The notes under the pieces are model-generated. The model saw only the letters and a program-made list of their open reading frames with translations. It did not search any database and was not told the origin of the DNA. Below, one piece after another: positions 6,792-13,612 of a DNA stretch of 13,612 nucleotides; the stretch's first letter is position 1, and every line of letters begins with the position of its first letter. This DNA comes from Acetobacteraceae bacterium (GTDB lineage: Bacteria; Pseudomonadota; Alphaproteobacteria; Acetobacterales; Acetobacteraceae): contig DAHUXX010000062.1 in assembly GCA_027306955.1 (NCBI GenBank), forward strand, positions 1-13,612, in the 5' to 3' direction. The position numbers and the translations under genes are program-made.

Positions 6792-7724
6792 TCAGACAAC
6801 GAAACGGGCGAGCCGCACGGCGGTGTGCCCCGGCGCGGGCCGCAGGCTCGGCATCACCAGCAGGCATTCGTCGTAGGGCGTGCGCACCTCGCGCTCGCCG
6901 TCGAGCGCCAACACCGTGCGCGCCCTCGCTACCACCTCGCCGCCGCGCCAGGGCCGAACGAACGAGAAGGTGGCGGTCTCCGCAACCACGGTTTCCGTGA
7001 CCTCCGCGCACCGCGCCGGCGGCTCCTCCGCGAGTTGTGGACCCATCCCGAGCGCACCCAGCAGGCCTGCGACACCGCGTTGCATCATGGCAACCGTCTC
7101 GGTGCGCCAGTGCTGACCCGCTTCGACCAGCAACGCGGTCGCCGTGCCCGGCTCGCTGAAGCGCGGATGGTCGATCAGCCGCTTGCCACTCGCGTGCCCG
7201 GCGTCGGCCACGATCAGCCCTGGTCCGCCCATGCGCCGCGCCAGCCCAATCCCGCGCGACACCAGCCCCGCCAGCACCAGTGGCTCGGAGGGCCAGAGCA
7301 TGGAGTGCAGGTCCAGCACCACGTCCGCCGCCAGCACCACGGGCAGAATCTGACGTGCCCGCCTCAGCTCCACGCTGTTTCCGCGTCCGGCCAACACCGC
7401 CGGGTCCCAGACCCGGTTGAGATCCTCCTCGACGAAGCGGCTTTGCGTCGGTCGTGCCGGATCGAAGGCGGAAAAAGCGTCGAGATTGGCGAACCCCAGC
7501 GTCACCCTTCCGCGCGCGGGCACGAATCCATCACGCAGCATGCGGTCGAGGACGATGGCGCCGGCGATTTCGTTGCCATGCATTAACGACAGCAACAGCA
7601 GGTGCGGCCCGGGCGCCGTCGCAGCGCGCGTAACGAAGCCGGGAATTTCGCCGTCGCCGGCCAGCCACGGCCGCAGATCGGGCGGCGCCAGCGCCACCTC
7701 GAAATGCGGCAGGGCGTGCATCAT
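6792..7724 (-). CDS. Succinylglutamate desuccinylase/aspartoacylase-family zinc deacylase (M14-like)
   Basis: The 310-aa protein has the AstE/AspA carboxypeptidase fold signatures. The zinc site is H49-x2-E52 (LMHGNEIAG) and H140 (DLHSM). EDLNRVW (100-106) supplies the Asn-Arg pair that in this family holds the substrate carboxylate. The catalytic Glu is E201 (LLVEAGQHW). The C-terminal 80 residues look like the family's small beta domain. These enzymes remove acyl groups (succinyl, acetyl) from N-acyl amino acids; which one here cannot be read. The start is the ATG at 7724, which overlaps the stop of the ArgE-like gene as ATGA; upstream in-frame starts would read 69 nt into that gene. No other arginine succinyltransferase (AST) pathway gene is nearby, so I do not call it astE. 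Confidence 0.85.
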   Translation of the reverse strand: MMHALPHFEVALAPPDLRPWLAGDGEIPGFVTRAATAPGPHLLLLSLMHGNEIAGAIVLDRMLRDGFVPARGRVTLGFANLDAFSAFDPARPTQSRFVEEDLNRVWDPAVLAGRGNSVELRRARQILPVVLAADVVLDLHSMLWPSEPLVLAGLVSRGIGLARRMGGPGLIVADAGHASGKRLIDHPRFSEPGTATALLVEAGQHWRTETVAMMQRGVAGLLGALGMGPQLAEEPPARCAEVTETVVAETATFSFVRPWRGGEVVARARTVLALDGEREVRTPYDECLLVMPSLRPAPGHTAVRLARFVV

Positions 7725-8878
7725 CCGCAGAGGCGCTCCGCCAGGCGGTCGATGAACGCATCGCAGGCGAGCAACTGGTTGGCCGCGATCCATTCGTCCG
7801 GCTGGTGCGCCTGCGCGATCGCGCCTGGTCCGCAGACGATGGTGGAAATCCCCGCCTGCTCATAGAGCCCGCCCTCGGTGCCATAGCTCACGGCGCCGAC
7901 GGAGTTGGAGCCGCTCGCCTGCTGCACCATGCCGACCAAGGGATCGCGCTCCGCCAGGGCCAGGCCCGGGATCGTGTCGATCACGTCATAGGTAAAGCCC
8001 GACGCCGGATCGACCGCCTTCATCGCCGGCTCGATCGTGCTGGCCACATGGGCGCGCAGCTTCGCGAATTCAGCCTCGACATCGTCGCCCGGAATGTTGC
8101 GCCACTCCATGGTGAACTCGGCGTGTTCGGGAATGATGTTCAGGATCGTGCCGCCGGAAATCGTGCCGACATGGATCGTGGTGAACGGCGGGTCGAACCG
8201 CGCGTCGAACGGTCCTGTCTTCGCCCGCTCGCGCGCCTTCGCCGCGACCCAGGTCACCGCCTCCGCGGCGGCGTGCACCGCGTTCACGCCCTTGCCCGGC
8301 TCGCTCGAATGCCCGGGCTTGCCCCGCACGATCACGCGCAGCGACAGCTTGCCCTTGTGCGCGAGCACCGGCTGCATCAGCGTGGGTTCGCCCACCACGC
8401 AGCAGGCGGGGCGCGACGCGGCGTCGAGCTCCGCGACCATCCGCCGCGCGCCCTCCATCGTCGTCTCCTCGTCATGTGTGATGAAAACGTGCACCGGCTT
8501 CGCGAGCCGCATCGCCTTGAGCCGTGGCATGGCAGCGAGCATGCAGGCGACGAAGCCCTTCATATCCGCGGCCCCACGCGCGATCAGGCGTCCTTCGGTC
8601 TCGCGCAGCGTGAACGGGGCGCCGGTCCAGGCCTGCCCGTCCACCGGTACGGTATCGACATGACCGGAGAGCGCGATGCCGCCTGCGACCTCAGGCCCCA
8701 CCAGCGCGTGAAGGTTGGCCTTCCGCCCCGTGGGGTCGAGGCTCACGCGCGCGGCAATCCCATGGCCCGCAAGGTAGTCGCGCGCATACTCGATGAGAGC
8801 GACGTTGCTGTTTCGGCTGGTGGTATCGAACGCCACCAGGCGCGCGAGGATATCCCGGCTCGACATCTTTTCGGTCAT
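7721..8878 (-). CDS. argE: Acetylornithine deacetylase, ArgE/M20 family
   Basis: This 385-aa M20 metallohydrolase resembles ArgE, which removes acetate from N2-acetylornithine in arginine synthesis. The first metal site is SGHVDTVP (H73, D75), followed by GAADMKG (D105) and HDEETTMEG (E137 as general base, E138 as ligand). VVGEPTLMQPVLAHKG is the signature that ties it to ArgE more than to DapE or carboxypeptidases. The dimerisation (lid) domain spans about 180-290. The start is the ATG at 8878; another Met five codons in is possible, and neither has a strong Shine-Dalgarno. It follows gltX after 44 nt and overlaps the next gene by ATGA. Many alphaproteobacteria make arginine through ArgJ, so this enzyme could instead serve salvage of other N-acyl amino acids. 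Confidence 0.88.
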   Translation of the reverse strand: MTEKMSSRDILARLVAFDTTSRNSNVALIEYARDYLAGHGIAARVSLDPTGRKANLHALVGPEVAGGIALSGHVDTVPVDGQAWTGAPFTLRETEGRLIARGAADMKGFVACMLAAMPRLKAMRLAKPVHVFITHDEETTMEGARRMVAELDAASRPACCVVGEPTLMQPVLAHKGKLSLRVIVRGKPGHSSEPGKGVNAVHAAAEAVTWVAAKARERAKTGPFDARFDPPFTTIHVGTISGGTILNIIPEHAEFTMEWRNIPGDDVEAEFAKLRAHVASTIEPAMKAVDPASGFTYDVIDTIPGLALAERDPLVGMVQQASGSNSVGAVSYGTEGGLYEQAGISTIVCGPGAIAQAHQPDEWIAANQLLACDAFIDRLAERLCG

Positions 8879-8922
8879 GCGTCGCAGTGTAGAGCCTCAC
8901 GCGCGCGCATCAACCGTGGGGT

Positions 8923-10260
8923 CTAGCCGGCTGCCGCCTCCAGCCGCCGCACCACCCGTGCCCGCCCGATCAGCGGCAGCAGCGCGCGCAGCTCGGGCCC
9001 CTTCTCCTCGCCGGTCAGCGCCAGCCGCAGCGGGTGGAACAGCGCGCGCGCCTTGCGCCCGCTCACCTCGCGCAGCGCCGTCGTCCACCGCTCCCACACG
9101 GACTCGTCCCACGGTTCTTCCGGCAGCAATGCCAGGGCCTGGCGCAGGAACGCCGCCTCCTCGGGCAGCGCCACGCGCACCTCGCCAGCGACCACCTCCC
9201 ACCAGTGCCGCGCCTCCGACACCAGGTCGAGGTTGCCGCGCACCGCCGTCCAGAAACGCGCATCCGCCCCCGCGGGCAGCCGCGCGGACACCGCCTCGTA
9301 CGGCGCAGTGTGCAGCACTCGCCGGTTGAGCGCCAGCAGCTGCGCCGGATCGAAGCGCGGCGCCGCGGCCGACATATGCGCGAAGTCGAACGACGCGGCC
9401 AGCATCTCGAAACTCGCCGGCTCGAACGCATCGGGTGTGCCCAGCCGCGCGAGATAGGCAAGCAACGCGGACGGCTCGATCCCGTCCGCCCGCAGCCGCC
9501 TGAGCGAAAGGCTCTCCAGCCGCTTCGACAGCTTGCCGCCCTCCTCGTCGAGCAGCAGAGGTCGGTGCCCAAGCCTTATCGCATCCGGATCGGCGCCCAG
9601 TGCGGTGATGATGTCGCGCTGCACGCCGGAGTTGGTGATATGGTCCTCGCCGCGGATGATATGTGTGATGCCCTCGGCGATGTCGTCCACGACGGAGGTG
9701 AAGGTGTAGAGCGGCGAGCCATCCGCGCGCACCAGCACCGGATCCGAAATCGCGGTCAGCTTCACCCGCCGCTTGCCGAGCACCAGGTCGTCCCATGCCT
9801 GCTCGCCTGACGAGAGCTTGAACCGCCAATAGGGCTTGCGGCCGGAGGCCTCGGCCCGGCCCCGCTGCTCCGGCGTCATCGCCAGCGCCGCACGGTCGTA
9901 GACCGGGGCCATGTGCCGCCGGCGCTGCGCGTCACGCTTCGCCGCCAGTTCCTCCTCGCTCTCGAAGCAGGGGTAAAGCCTTCCTGACGCGCGCAGCCTG
10001 TCCGCGGCCACGGCGTAGGAAGCGAGCCGGTCAGACTGGCGGAACGTGCGTGTCCACGCGATGCCGAGCCATGCCAGGTCCTCCTCGATCCCCCTGGCAT
10101 ATTCCTCGCGCGAACGTTCTGTATCCGTATCGTCCAGCCGCAGCAGCAGCTCGCCGCCGGCATGGCGCGCAAAGAGCGCATTGGCCACAGCAATATAGGC
10201 GTTGCCGACATGCAGCCAGCCGGTCGGCGACGGCGCGAACCGCGCCCGGATCGTCGTCAA
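8923..10260 (-). CDS. gltX: Glutamyl-tRNA synthetase
   Basis: This class I aminoacyl-tRNA synthetase charges tRNA-Glu in the cytoplasm and, in bacteria lacking GlnRS, also tRNA-Gln. At about 445 aa it has the short alphaproteobacterial type length. The HIGH-equivalent is RFAPSPTGWLHVGN (H17-V-G-N) and the KMSKS-equivalent is GGKLSKR (K243-R247). The LRLDDTDTERS, HIIRGEDHI and DPVLVRADGSPLYTF blocks are all typical. There is no ATG near the right place. The choices are GTG at 10266 (2 codons longer) or TTG at 10260. I favour TTG because AGGG lies 9 nt upstream and it gives the usual N-terminus just before the RFAPSPTG block. It follows the small unknown gene by 11 nt. Whether the genome has a second gltX cannot be seen. 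Confidence 0.93.
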   Translation of the reverse strand: MTTIRARFAPSPTGWLHVGNAYIAVANALFARHAGGELLLRLDDTDTERSREEYARGIEEDLAWLGIAWTRTFRQSDRLASYAVAADRLRASGRLYPCFESEEELAAKRDAQRRRHMAPVYDRAALAMTPEQRGRAEASGRKPYWRFKLSSGEQAWDDLVLGKRRVKLTAISDPVLVRADGSPLYTFTSVVDDIAEGITHIIRGEDHITNSGVQRDIITALGADPDAIRLGHRPLLLDEEGGKLSKRLESLSLRRLRADGIEPSALLAYLARLGTPDAFEPASFEMLAASFDFAHMSAAAPRFDPAQLLALNRRVLHTAPYEAVSARLPAGADARFWTAVRGNLDLVSEARHWWEVVAGEVRVALPEEAAFLRQALALLPEEPWDESVWERWTTALREVSGRKARALFHPLRLALTGEEKGPELRALLPLIGRARVVRRLEAAAG

Positions 10261-10271
10261 GACCACTGACC

Positions 10272-10655
10272 CTATTCGCGCGGCCTGCGCCGCGGGTCGA
10301 GCGCGCGCCAGTCGCGCTCCTCCGCCATCGCGGGCTCCTCGGCGAAGAACGCGACCTCGCCCTCGCTGCTCCACCCGCCGCTCTCGGAGTCGATCGGGCT
10401 CGCGGCGCCGATCGCCACGTCCGTCGCTGCCTCCAGCACCTCGGCGTCCTCGCCGAATACGAACCACGCCTCTACCACCTCGCGCGGCGAGAGCCCTGGC
10501 GCGCGGCACCGCTCCACGCTGTCGCGCACGTAGCGCCGCGCGAACTCGTTCGCCTCGTCGAGGGAGAGGAAACCCTTGACCTCCTCGACAATGCCGTCCT
10601 CGGCCCCGCCCGTGAGGTCGCGGATGCGCACGCGAAATTCTACCGTTTCGATCAC
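10272..10655 (-). CDS. Unrecognised 127-aa acidic protein between nadE and gltX
   Basis: I do not recognise this protein. It begins MIETVEFRVRIRDL, an alternating pattern that suggests a beta strand. A helix-like stretch (SLDEANEFARRYVRDSVERC, 31-50) and another strand (VVEAWFVFGED, 60-70) follow, so the first 75 residues look like a small folded alpha/beta domain. The tail from about 76 is Glu/Ala/Ser-rich and probably flexible, ending in a basic patch (DPRRRPRE). There is no signal peptide, membrane segment or metal motif, and only one Cys. The GTG start at 10655 overlaps the nadE stop as GTGA, and the stop lies 11 nt before gltX, so it is translated from the same mRNA. Codon use is as GC-rich as its neighbours, which argues for a real resident gene. 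Function is unknown; no link to NAD or tRNA charging can be shown. Confidence 0.75.
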   Translation of the reverse strand: MIETVEFRVRIRDLTGGAEDGIVEEVKGFLSLDEANEFARRYVRDSVERCRAPGLSPREVVEAWFVFGEDAEVLEAATDVAIGAASPIDSESGGWSSEGEVAFFAEEPAMAEERDWRALDPRRRPRE

Positions 10656-12313
10656 GACACGAGTGCCGTAAAGCCGTTGGTGATCGGATAGCGTCGGTCG
10701 CGCCCGAAGGCCCGTATGCCGATCTTCACCCCGGGTGGCGCCTGCCGCCGCTTGTATTCGGCGCGGTCCAGCATGCGCCACACGCGCAACACCGTCGGGC
10801 GGTCGAACCCCTTCGCGACCATCGCGTCCACGCTCTCCTCGCCCTCCACCAGCCCCTCCAGGATCGCATCCAGGATCTCGTAGGGCGGCAGCGTGTCCTG
10901 GTCCGTCTGGCCGGGCTTCAGCTCCGCGGAGGGCGGCTTGGTGATGACGCGCTCGGGCATCACCATTCCCCTGGGCCCCGCCAGACCCCTCAGCCAATGC
11001 GCGTTGCGCCAGCGCGCCAGTTCGAACACCGTGGTCTTGTAGATGTCCTTGAGCACGGAATAGCCCCCGCACATGTCACCGTAGAGCGTGGCATAGCCCA
11101 CCGACATCTCGCTCTTGTTGCCGGTGGTCAGCAGCATTGAGCCAAATTTGTTGCTCATCGCCATCAGGATCAGCCCGCGTGAGCGCGACTGCAGGTTCTC
11201 CTCGGTGATATCCGCCTGCCGCCCCGCGAACAGTGGTGCCAGTGCCGTGGAGAACGCTTCCATCGCGCCTCCGATCGGCACGATATCGTAGCGAATGCCG
11301 AGCAGCCGCGCGCATTCGGCAGCGTCCTCCAGGCTCTCGCGACTGGTAAAGAGGCTCGGCATCATCACCGCGCGAACGCGCTCGGCGCCCAGCGCATCCA
11401 CCGCGACGGCGGCCGAGATCGCGCTATCAATGCCGCCGGAGAGTCCCAGGATCACCCCGGGGAACCGGTTCTTGTTCACATAGTCGGCGAGCCCCAGCGC
11501 CATGGCGCGCCAGATCGCCTCCAGCCGTCCTGGTTCCGGCGCGATCTCACCTGGCTCGCAGACAAGGCCGTTGCCGCGCCGCCAGACCGTACGGCGTACG
11601 CTGGCCTCGAAGAAAGGCAACTGCGCCGCTAGCCCGCCCGCGGCATCGAGCACGAAGCTTGCGCCCTCGAACACCAGCTCATCCTGTCCGCCCACCTGGG
11701 CCGCGAAGACGAAGGGCAGGCCGGTCTCGCGCACGCGCTCGCGCGCCAGCGCCACGCGCTTGCCCTGCGTGCCCGCCTCGAACGGCGAACCGTTGATGGA
11801 GAGCAACACCTCCGCCCCCTGCGCCGCCAGCGCTGCCGGCACCTTGGGAAACCACCAGTCCTCGCACACCATCACGCCGAGCCTGGCACCGCGGAACTCC
11901 ACGGGCGCCGGCACCGGCCCCGGATCGAACACGCGCTTCTCGTCGAACACGCCGTAATTCGGCAGCTCGTGCTTGGGCACGCGCGCCGCGATCGCTCCTC
12001 CATCGAGCAGAAAGGCGGTGTTGTGCAGCTTGCCGTCGTTGCGCCACGGCCCACCCAGCAGCACCGCGGGCCCGCCATCCGCCGTCTCCGCCGCGAGCCC
12101 GACGATCGCCGCCTCACACGCCTCGGCAAAGGCCGGCTTGCGTACCAGGTCCTCGACCGGGTAGCCGCCGGCGGAGAATTCCGTGGTCACGACCAGGTCC
12201 GCGCCCTGCGCCGCAGCTTCCGCCCGGGCATGGCGGATCGTTTCGATGTTGCGCTCGACCGCCCCGACCTCGGGGTCGATCTGCGCGATCGAGACCGTGA
12301 GCGCGCCGGTCAT
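10652..12313 (-). CDS. nadE: Glutamine-dependent NAD+ synthetase
   Basis: NadE converts nicotinate adenine dinucleotide to NAD using ATP and ammonia from glutamine. The 553-aa protein is the two-domain form. The N-terminal nitrilase-type glutaminase (1-260) has the catalytic triad E45 (TTEFSAGGY), K114 (VPKHELPNYG) and C150 (VMVCEDWW). The C-terminal synthetase (about 265-553) has the ATP pyrophosphatase loop SGGIDSA (292-298), the TTGNKSE block and the VITKPPSAEL...QTDQDTLPPY region. All key residues are intact. The ATG at 12313 overlaps the pncB stop as ATGA, so the longer open frame upstream is not used. NadE and the preceding NAPRTase give the first and last of the three Preiss-Handler steps; NadD is not in the window. 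Confidence 0.97.
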   Translation of the reverse strand: MTGALTVSIAQIDPEVGAVERNIETIRHARAEAAAQGADLVVTTEFSAGGYPVEDLVRKPAFAEACEAAIVGLAAETADGGPAVLLGGPWRNDGKLHNTAFLLDGGAIAARVPKHELPNYGVFDEKRVFDPGPVPAPVEFRGARLGVMVCEDWWFPKVPAALAAQGAEVLLSINGSPFEAGTQGKRVALARERVRETGLPFVFAAQVGGQDELVFEGASFVLDAAGGLAAQLPFFEASVRRTVWRRGNGLVCEPGEIAPEPGRLEAIWRAMALGLADYVNKNRFPGVILGLSGGIDSAISAAVAVDALGAERVRAVMMPSLFTSRESLEDAAECARLLGIRYDIVPIGGAMEAFSTALAPLFAGRQADITEENLQSRSRGLILMAMSNKFGSMLLTTGNKSEMSVGYATLYGDMCGGYSVLKDIYKTTVFELARWRNAHWLRGLAGPRGMVMPERVITKPPSAELKPGQTDQDTLPPYEILDAILEGLVEGEESVDAMVAKGFDRPTVLRVWRMLDRAEYKRRQAPPGVKIGIRAFGRDRRYPITNGFTALVS

Positions 12314-13494
12314 GCGCCATCCTTCCTGGCGCCGTTGCGCTTGAGCAGGAACTCGCGCCCGACCTTCACCATCGGCTGGTTGTCGTAGGTCACGATATCC
12401 GCGGTCGCGTAAGTCTCCGACCAGCGCTCCGGGATGAAGCTGCCGGTTCCCACCAGGTCTATCGGCGCCCTGGCATCCGCCACCACCCGGCACTTGTCCA
12501 CGCCGAAGCCGGACGAGACGACGATGCGCACCGCCGGGAACCCCGCCGCGTCCAGTGCCTCGCGCGCGCGCCAGATCGCCGCGGCCGAGACGCCTGTGCC
12601 TACCAGGAACCGCAGCTCCGTTTCTGATCGGTAGCGTCGTATGGCCCCGGGTGCGTGCCGCTCCAGCACCGCATAACTCTCCGCCGGGTCGAGCCCCTCG
12701 AGAAACCGCCCGCCATGCGTGTCAAGCCGCACCTGCAGCCGCCCGGAAGCCGCAAGGTCGGGAAAGCGCCGCGACACCGCGATCGAGTCGCTGATTTCCT
12801 TCCCGAAATAATCGACCAGCACCGTCAGCACCTCGTCGGGGAAGGTCGCGTGAAACATCTCCGCCGCCCGCACCGTCGAGCCCGCGTAACCGATCAGCGA
12901 ATGCGGCATCGTCCCGAGCCCCTGCGCGGCGCCGAACCAGTGCGCGGTGCCGTCATTGGCGTTGCCGACGAAGCCGCGCGCCCCCTCCCGCTTCGCCGCG
13001 GCGCTGCCGACGGCGGCGGCGTAGGCCATCATCTCCTGCATCTCCGCGCCGGCGCAGTGGCGCGCCTCCATGGCGAGGAACCCGACATGCGGGAGACAGA
13101 GGCTCATCTGGTAGGCGTTGTGCGCGGCCACACAGCAGGCGCCGAGCTTCTGCAGCAGGATGGTCTCGAGATCGGAAAGTTCGACCATGCTGCCACTCAC
13201 ATAGACCAGCGGCTCGCCGGCGCCGGTCCAGCTGCCTTCCGCGTGCGTCACCTCGACGTCAAAGCGCACGCCCCGCGCCGCCGCCACCTGGTCGAGCCAG
13301 GCCAGCATGAGCCGTGGCGCGGAGATCACCGGTCGTCGCAGGAACAGCGCGTAGGTCACCCGCCGGTCGCCGAAGCGGCGCACCACCGCGCGCGTGCGAT
13401 TAAAGTAGGAATCCGTCCGCGCCGCGATGTCAGCCGCCAGTTCTTCCGCCGTCGGCGTCCTTGGCGCCTCCGCGTTCGGGGCCGGGAGATCCAT
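12310..13494 (-). CDS. pncB: Nicotinate phosphoribosyltransferase
   Basis: This 394-aa enzyme joins nicotinate to PRPP to make nicotinate mononucleotide, the entry to the Preiss-Handler NAD salvage route. The N-terminal TDSYFNRT (27-34) is the substrate-entry motif of the NAPRTase/NAMPT superfamily. QVRLDTHGGRF and the late phosphate-binding stretch VVSSGFGVDK...DLVGTGSF are typical of its type II PRTase barrel. Overall it looks closer to the compact NAPRTases first seen in archaea (Thermoplasma type) than to E. coli PncB; that is from memory. Starting at the ATG (13494), it follows the DAHP synthase stop by only 3 nt with no clear Shine-Dalgarno, suggesting translational coupling. Overlap with nadE (ATGA) supports the NAD-salvage assignment. 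A role as quinolinate PRTase is a less likely alternative. Confidence 0.9.
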   Translation of the reverse strand: MDLPAPNAEAPRTPTAEELAADIAARTDSYFNRTRAVVRRFGDRRVTYALFLRRPVISAPRLMLAWLDQVAAARGVRFDVEVTHAEGSWTGAGEPLVYVSGSMVELSDLETILLQKLGACCVAAHNAYQMSLCLPHVGFLAMEARHCAGAEMQEMMAYAAAVGSAAAKREGARGFVGNANDGTAHWFGAAQGLGTMPHSLIGYAGSTVRAAEMFHATFPDEVLTVLVDYFGKEISDSIAVSRRFPDLAASGRLQVRLDTHGGRFLEGLDPAESYAVLERHAPGAIRRYRSETELRFLVGTGVSAAAIWRAREALDAAGFPAVRIVVSSGFGVDKCRVVADARAPIDLVGTGSFIPERWSETYATADIVTYDNQPMVKVGREFLLKRNGARKDGA

Positions 13495-13497
13495 GCG

Positions 13498-13612
13498 CTA
13501 CTGCGCCGCCACCGCCGTCGCGATGCCGCCGCGCCGAGCCTTCAGTTCCTCCGCCACCAGGAACGCGAGTTCGAGCGACTGCTCGGCGTTGAGCCGCGGG
13601 TCCATGAAGGTC
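13498..13612 (-). CDS. C-terminus of class II DAHP synthase (partial)
   Basis: Only the last 37 codons are inside the window; the rest lies beyond the right edge. The peptide contains DPRLNAEQSLELAFLVAEEL, which closely matches the C-terminal end of class II (plant/AroG-Mtb type) 3-deoxy-D-arabino-heptulosonate-7-phosphate synthases. These condense PEP with erythrose 4-phosphate in the first step of the shikimate pathway. The frame opens at the window edge and ends with TAG at 13498-13500. The pncB ATG follows after 3 nt, so this gene probably heads the long minus-strand operon. The identification rests on a short but characteristic stretch. Confidence 0.85.
   Translation of the reverse strand, partial: TFMDPRLNAEQSLELAFLVAEELKARRGGIATAVAAQ

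Noticed and set aside
8895..8921. A possible hairpin (CCTCACG / CGTGGGG) between gltX and argE.
   Set aside because: The stem has a mismatch and a 13-nt loop with no T-tract, and the same-strand genes are 44 nt apart, so I do not call a terminator.
12314..12493. A longer NadE beginning at 12493.
   Set aside because: The extra 60 residues lie in another frame of the pncB 3' end and match nothing in NadE; the ATGA overlap at 12310-12313 and the usual NadE N-terminus support the shorter start.

Overview
The window is very GC-rich, carries tightly packed genes with many 4-nt stop/start overlaps, and reads like the chromosome of an alphaproteobacterium. Rhodospirillales or Acetobacteraceae would fit, but this is inferred from gene content and style and not proven. 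Markers pointing there are the aerobic CobS/CobT cobaltochelatase pair preceded by a small J-domain protein, a short alphaproteobacterial-type glutamyl-tRNA synthetase, and a class II DAHP synthase. No rRNA, tRNA, insertion sequence, phage gene, CRISPR array or gap over 300 bases was seen. Almost every base is coding.

Left block (1-3660, + strand): a leader with overlapping inverted repeats, a J-domain protein, then cobS and cobT 7 nt apart. CobS (AAA+ ATPase) and CobT (acidic linker plus VWA domain) form the motor complex that, with CobN (outside the window), inserts cobalt into hydrogenobyrinate a,c-diamide in the aerobic B12 pathway. A perfect 11-bp stem hairpin at 3667-3694 separates cobT from the convergent gene to its right.

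Middle block (3702-6768): a small catabolic-looking cluster. On the minus strand an IclR-family regulator is followed 37 nt later by a ThDP-dependent enzyme of the acetolactate-synthase superfamily. On the plus strand, divergent from the regulator across a 72-nt gap, lies a single-domain cupin with an excellent Shine-Dalgarno. The gap holds an 18-bp near-perfect palindrome that is a good operator candidate. The substrate of this cluster is unknown to me. It is the part of the window most likely to hold undescribed biochemistry.

Right block (6792-13612, all minus strand, so transcription runs right to left): the C-terminus of a class II DAHP synthase, nicotinate phosphoribosyltransferase, glutamine-dependent NAD+ synthetase, an unrecognised 127-aa protein, glutamyl-tRNA synthetase, an ArgE-type M20 deacetylase and an AstE/aspartoacylase-type M14 deacylase. 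Overlaps (ATGA, GTGA, ATGA) and gaps of 3-44 nt suggest one long transcript. PncB and NadE supply two of the three Preiss-Handler steps from nicotinate to NAD. The last two genes are consecutive Zn-dependent N-acyl amino-acid hydrolases joined by an ATGA overlap.

The most useful leads are the unassigned IclR/ThDP-enzyme/cupin cluster with its operator, the unknown protein translationally coupled between nadE and gltX, the cysteine-containing N-terminus of the J-domain protein beside cobST, and the coupled deacylase pair.
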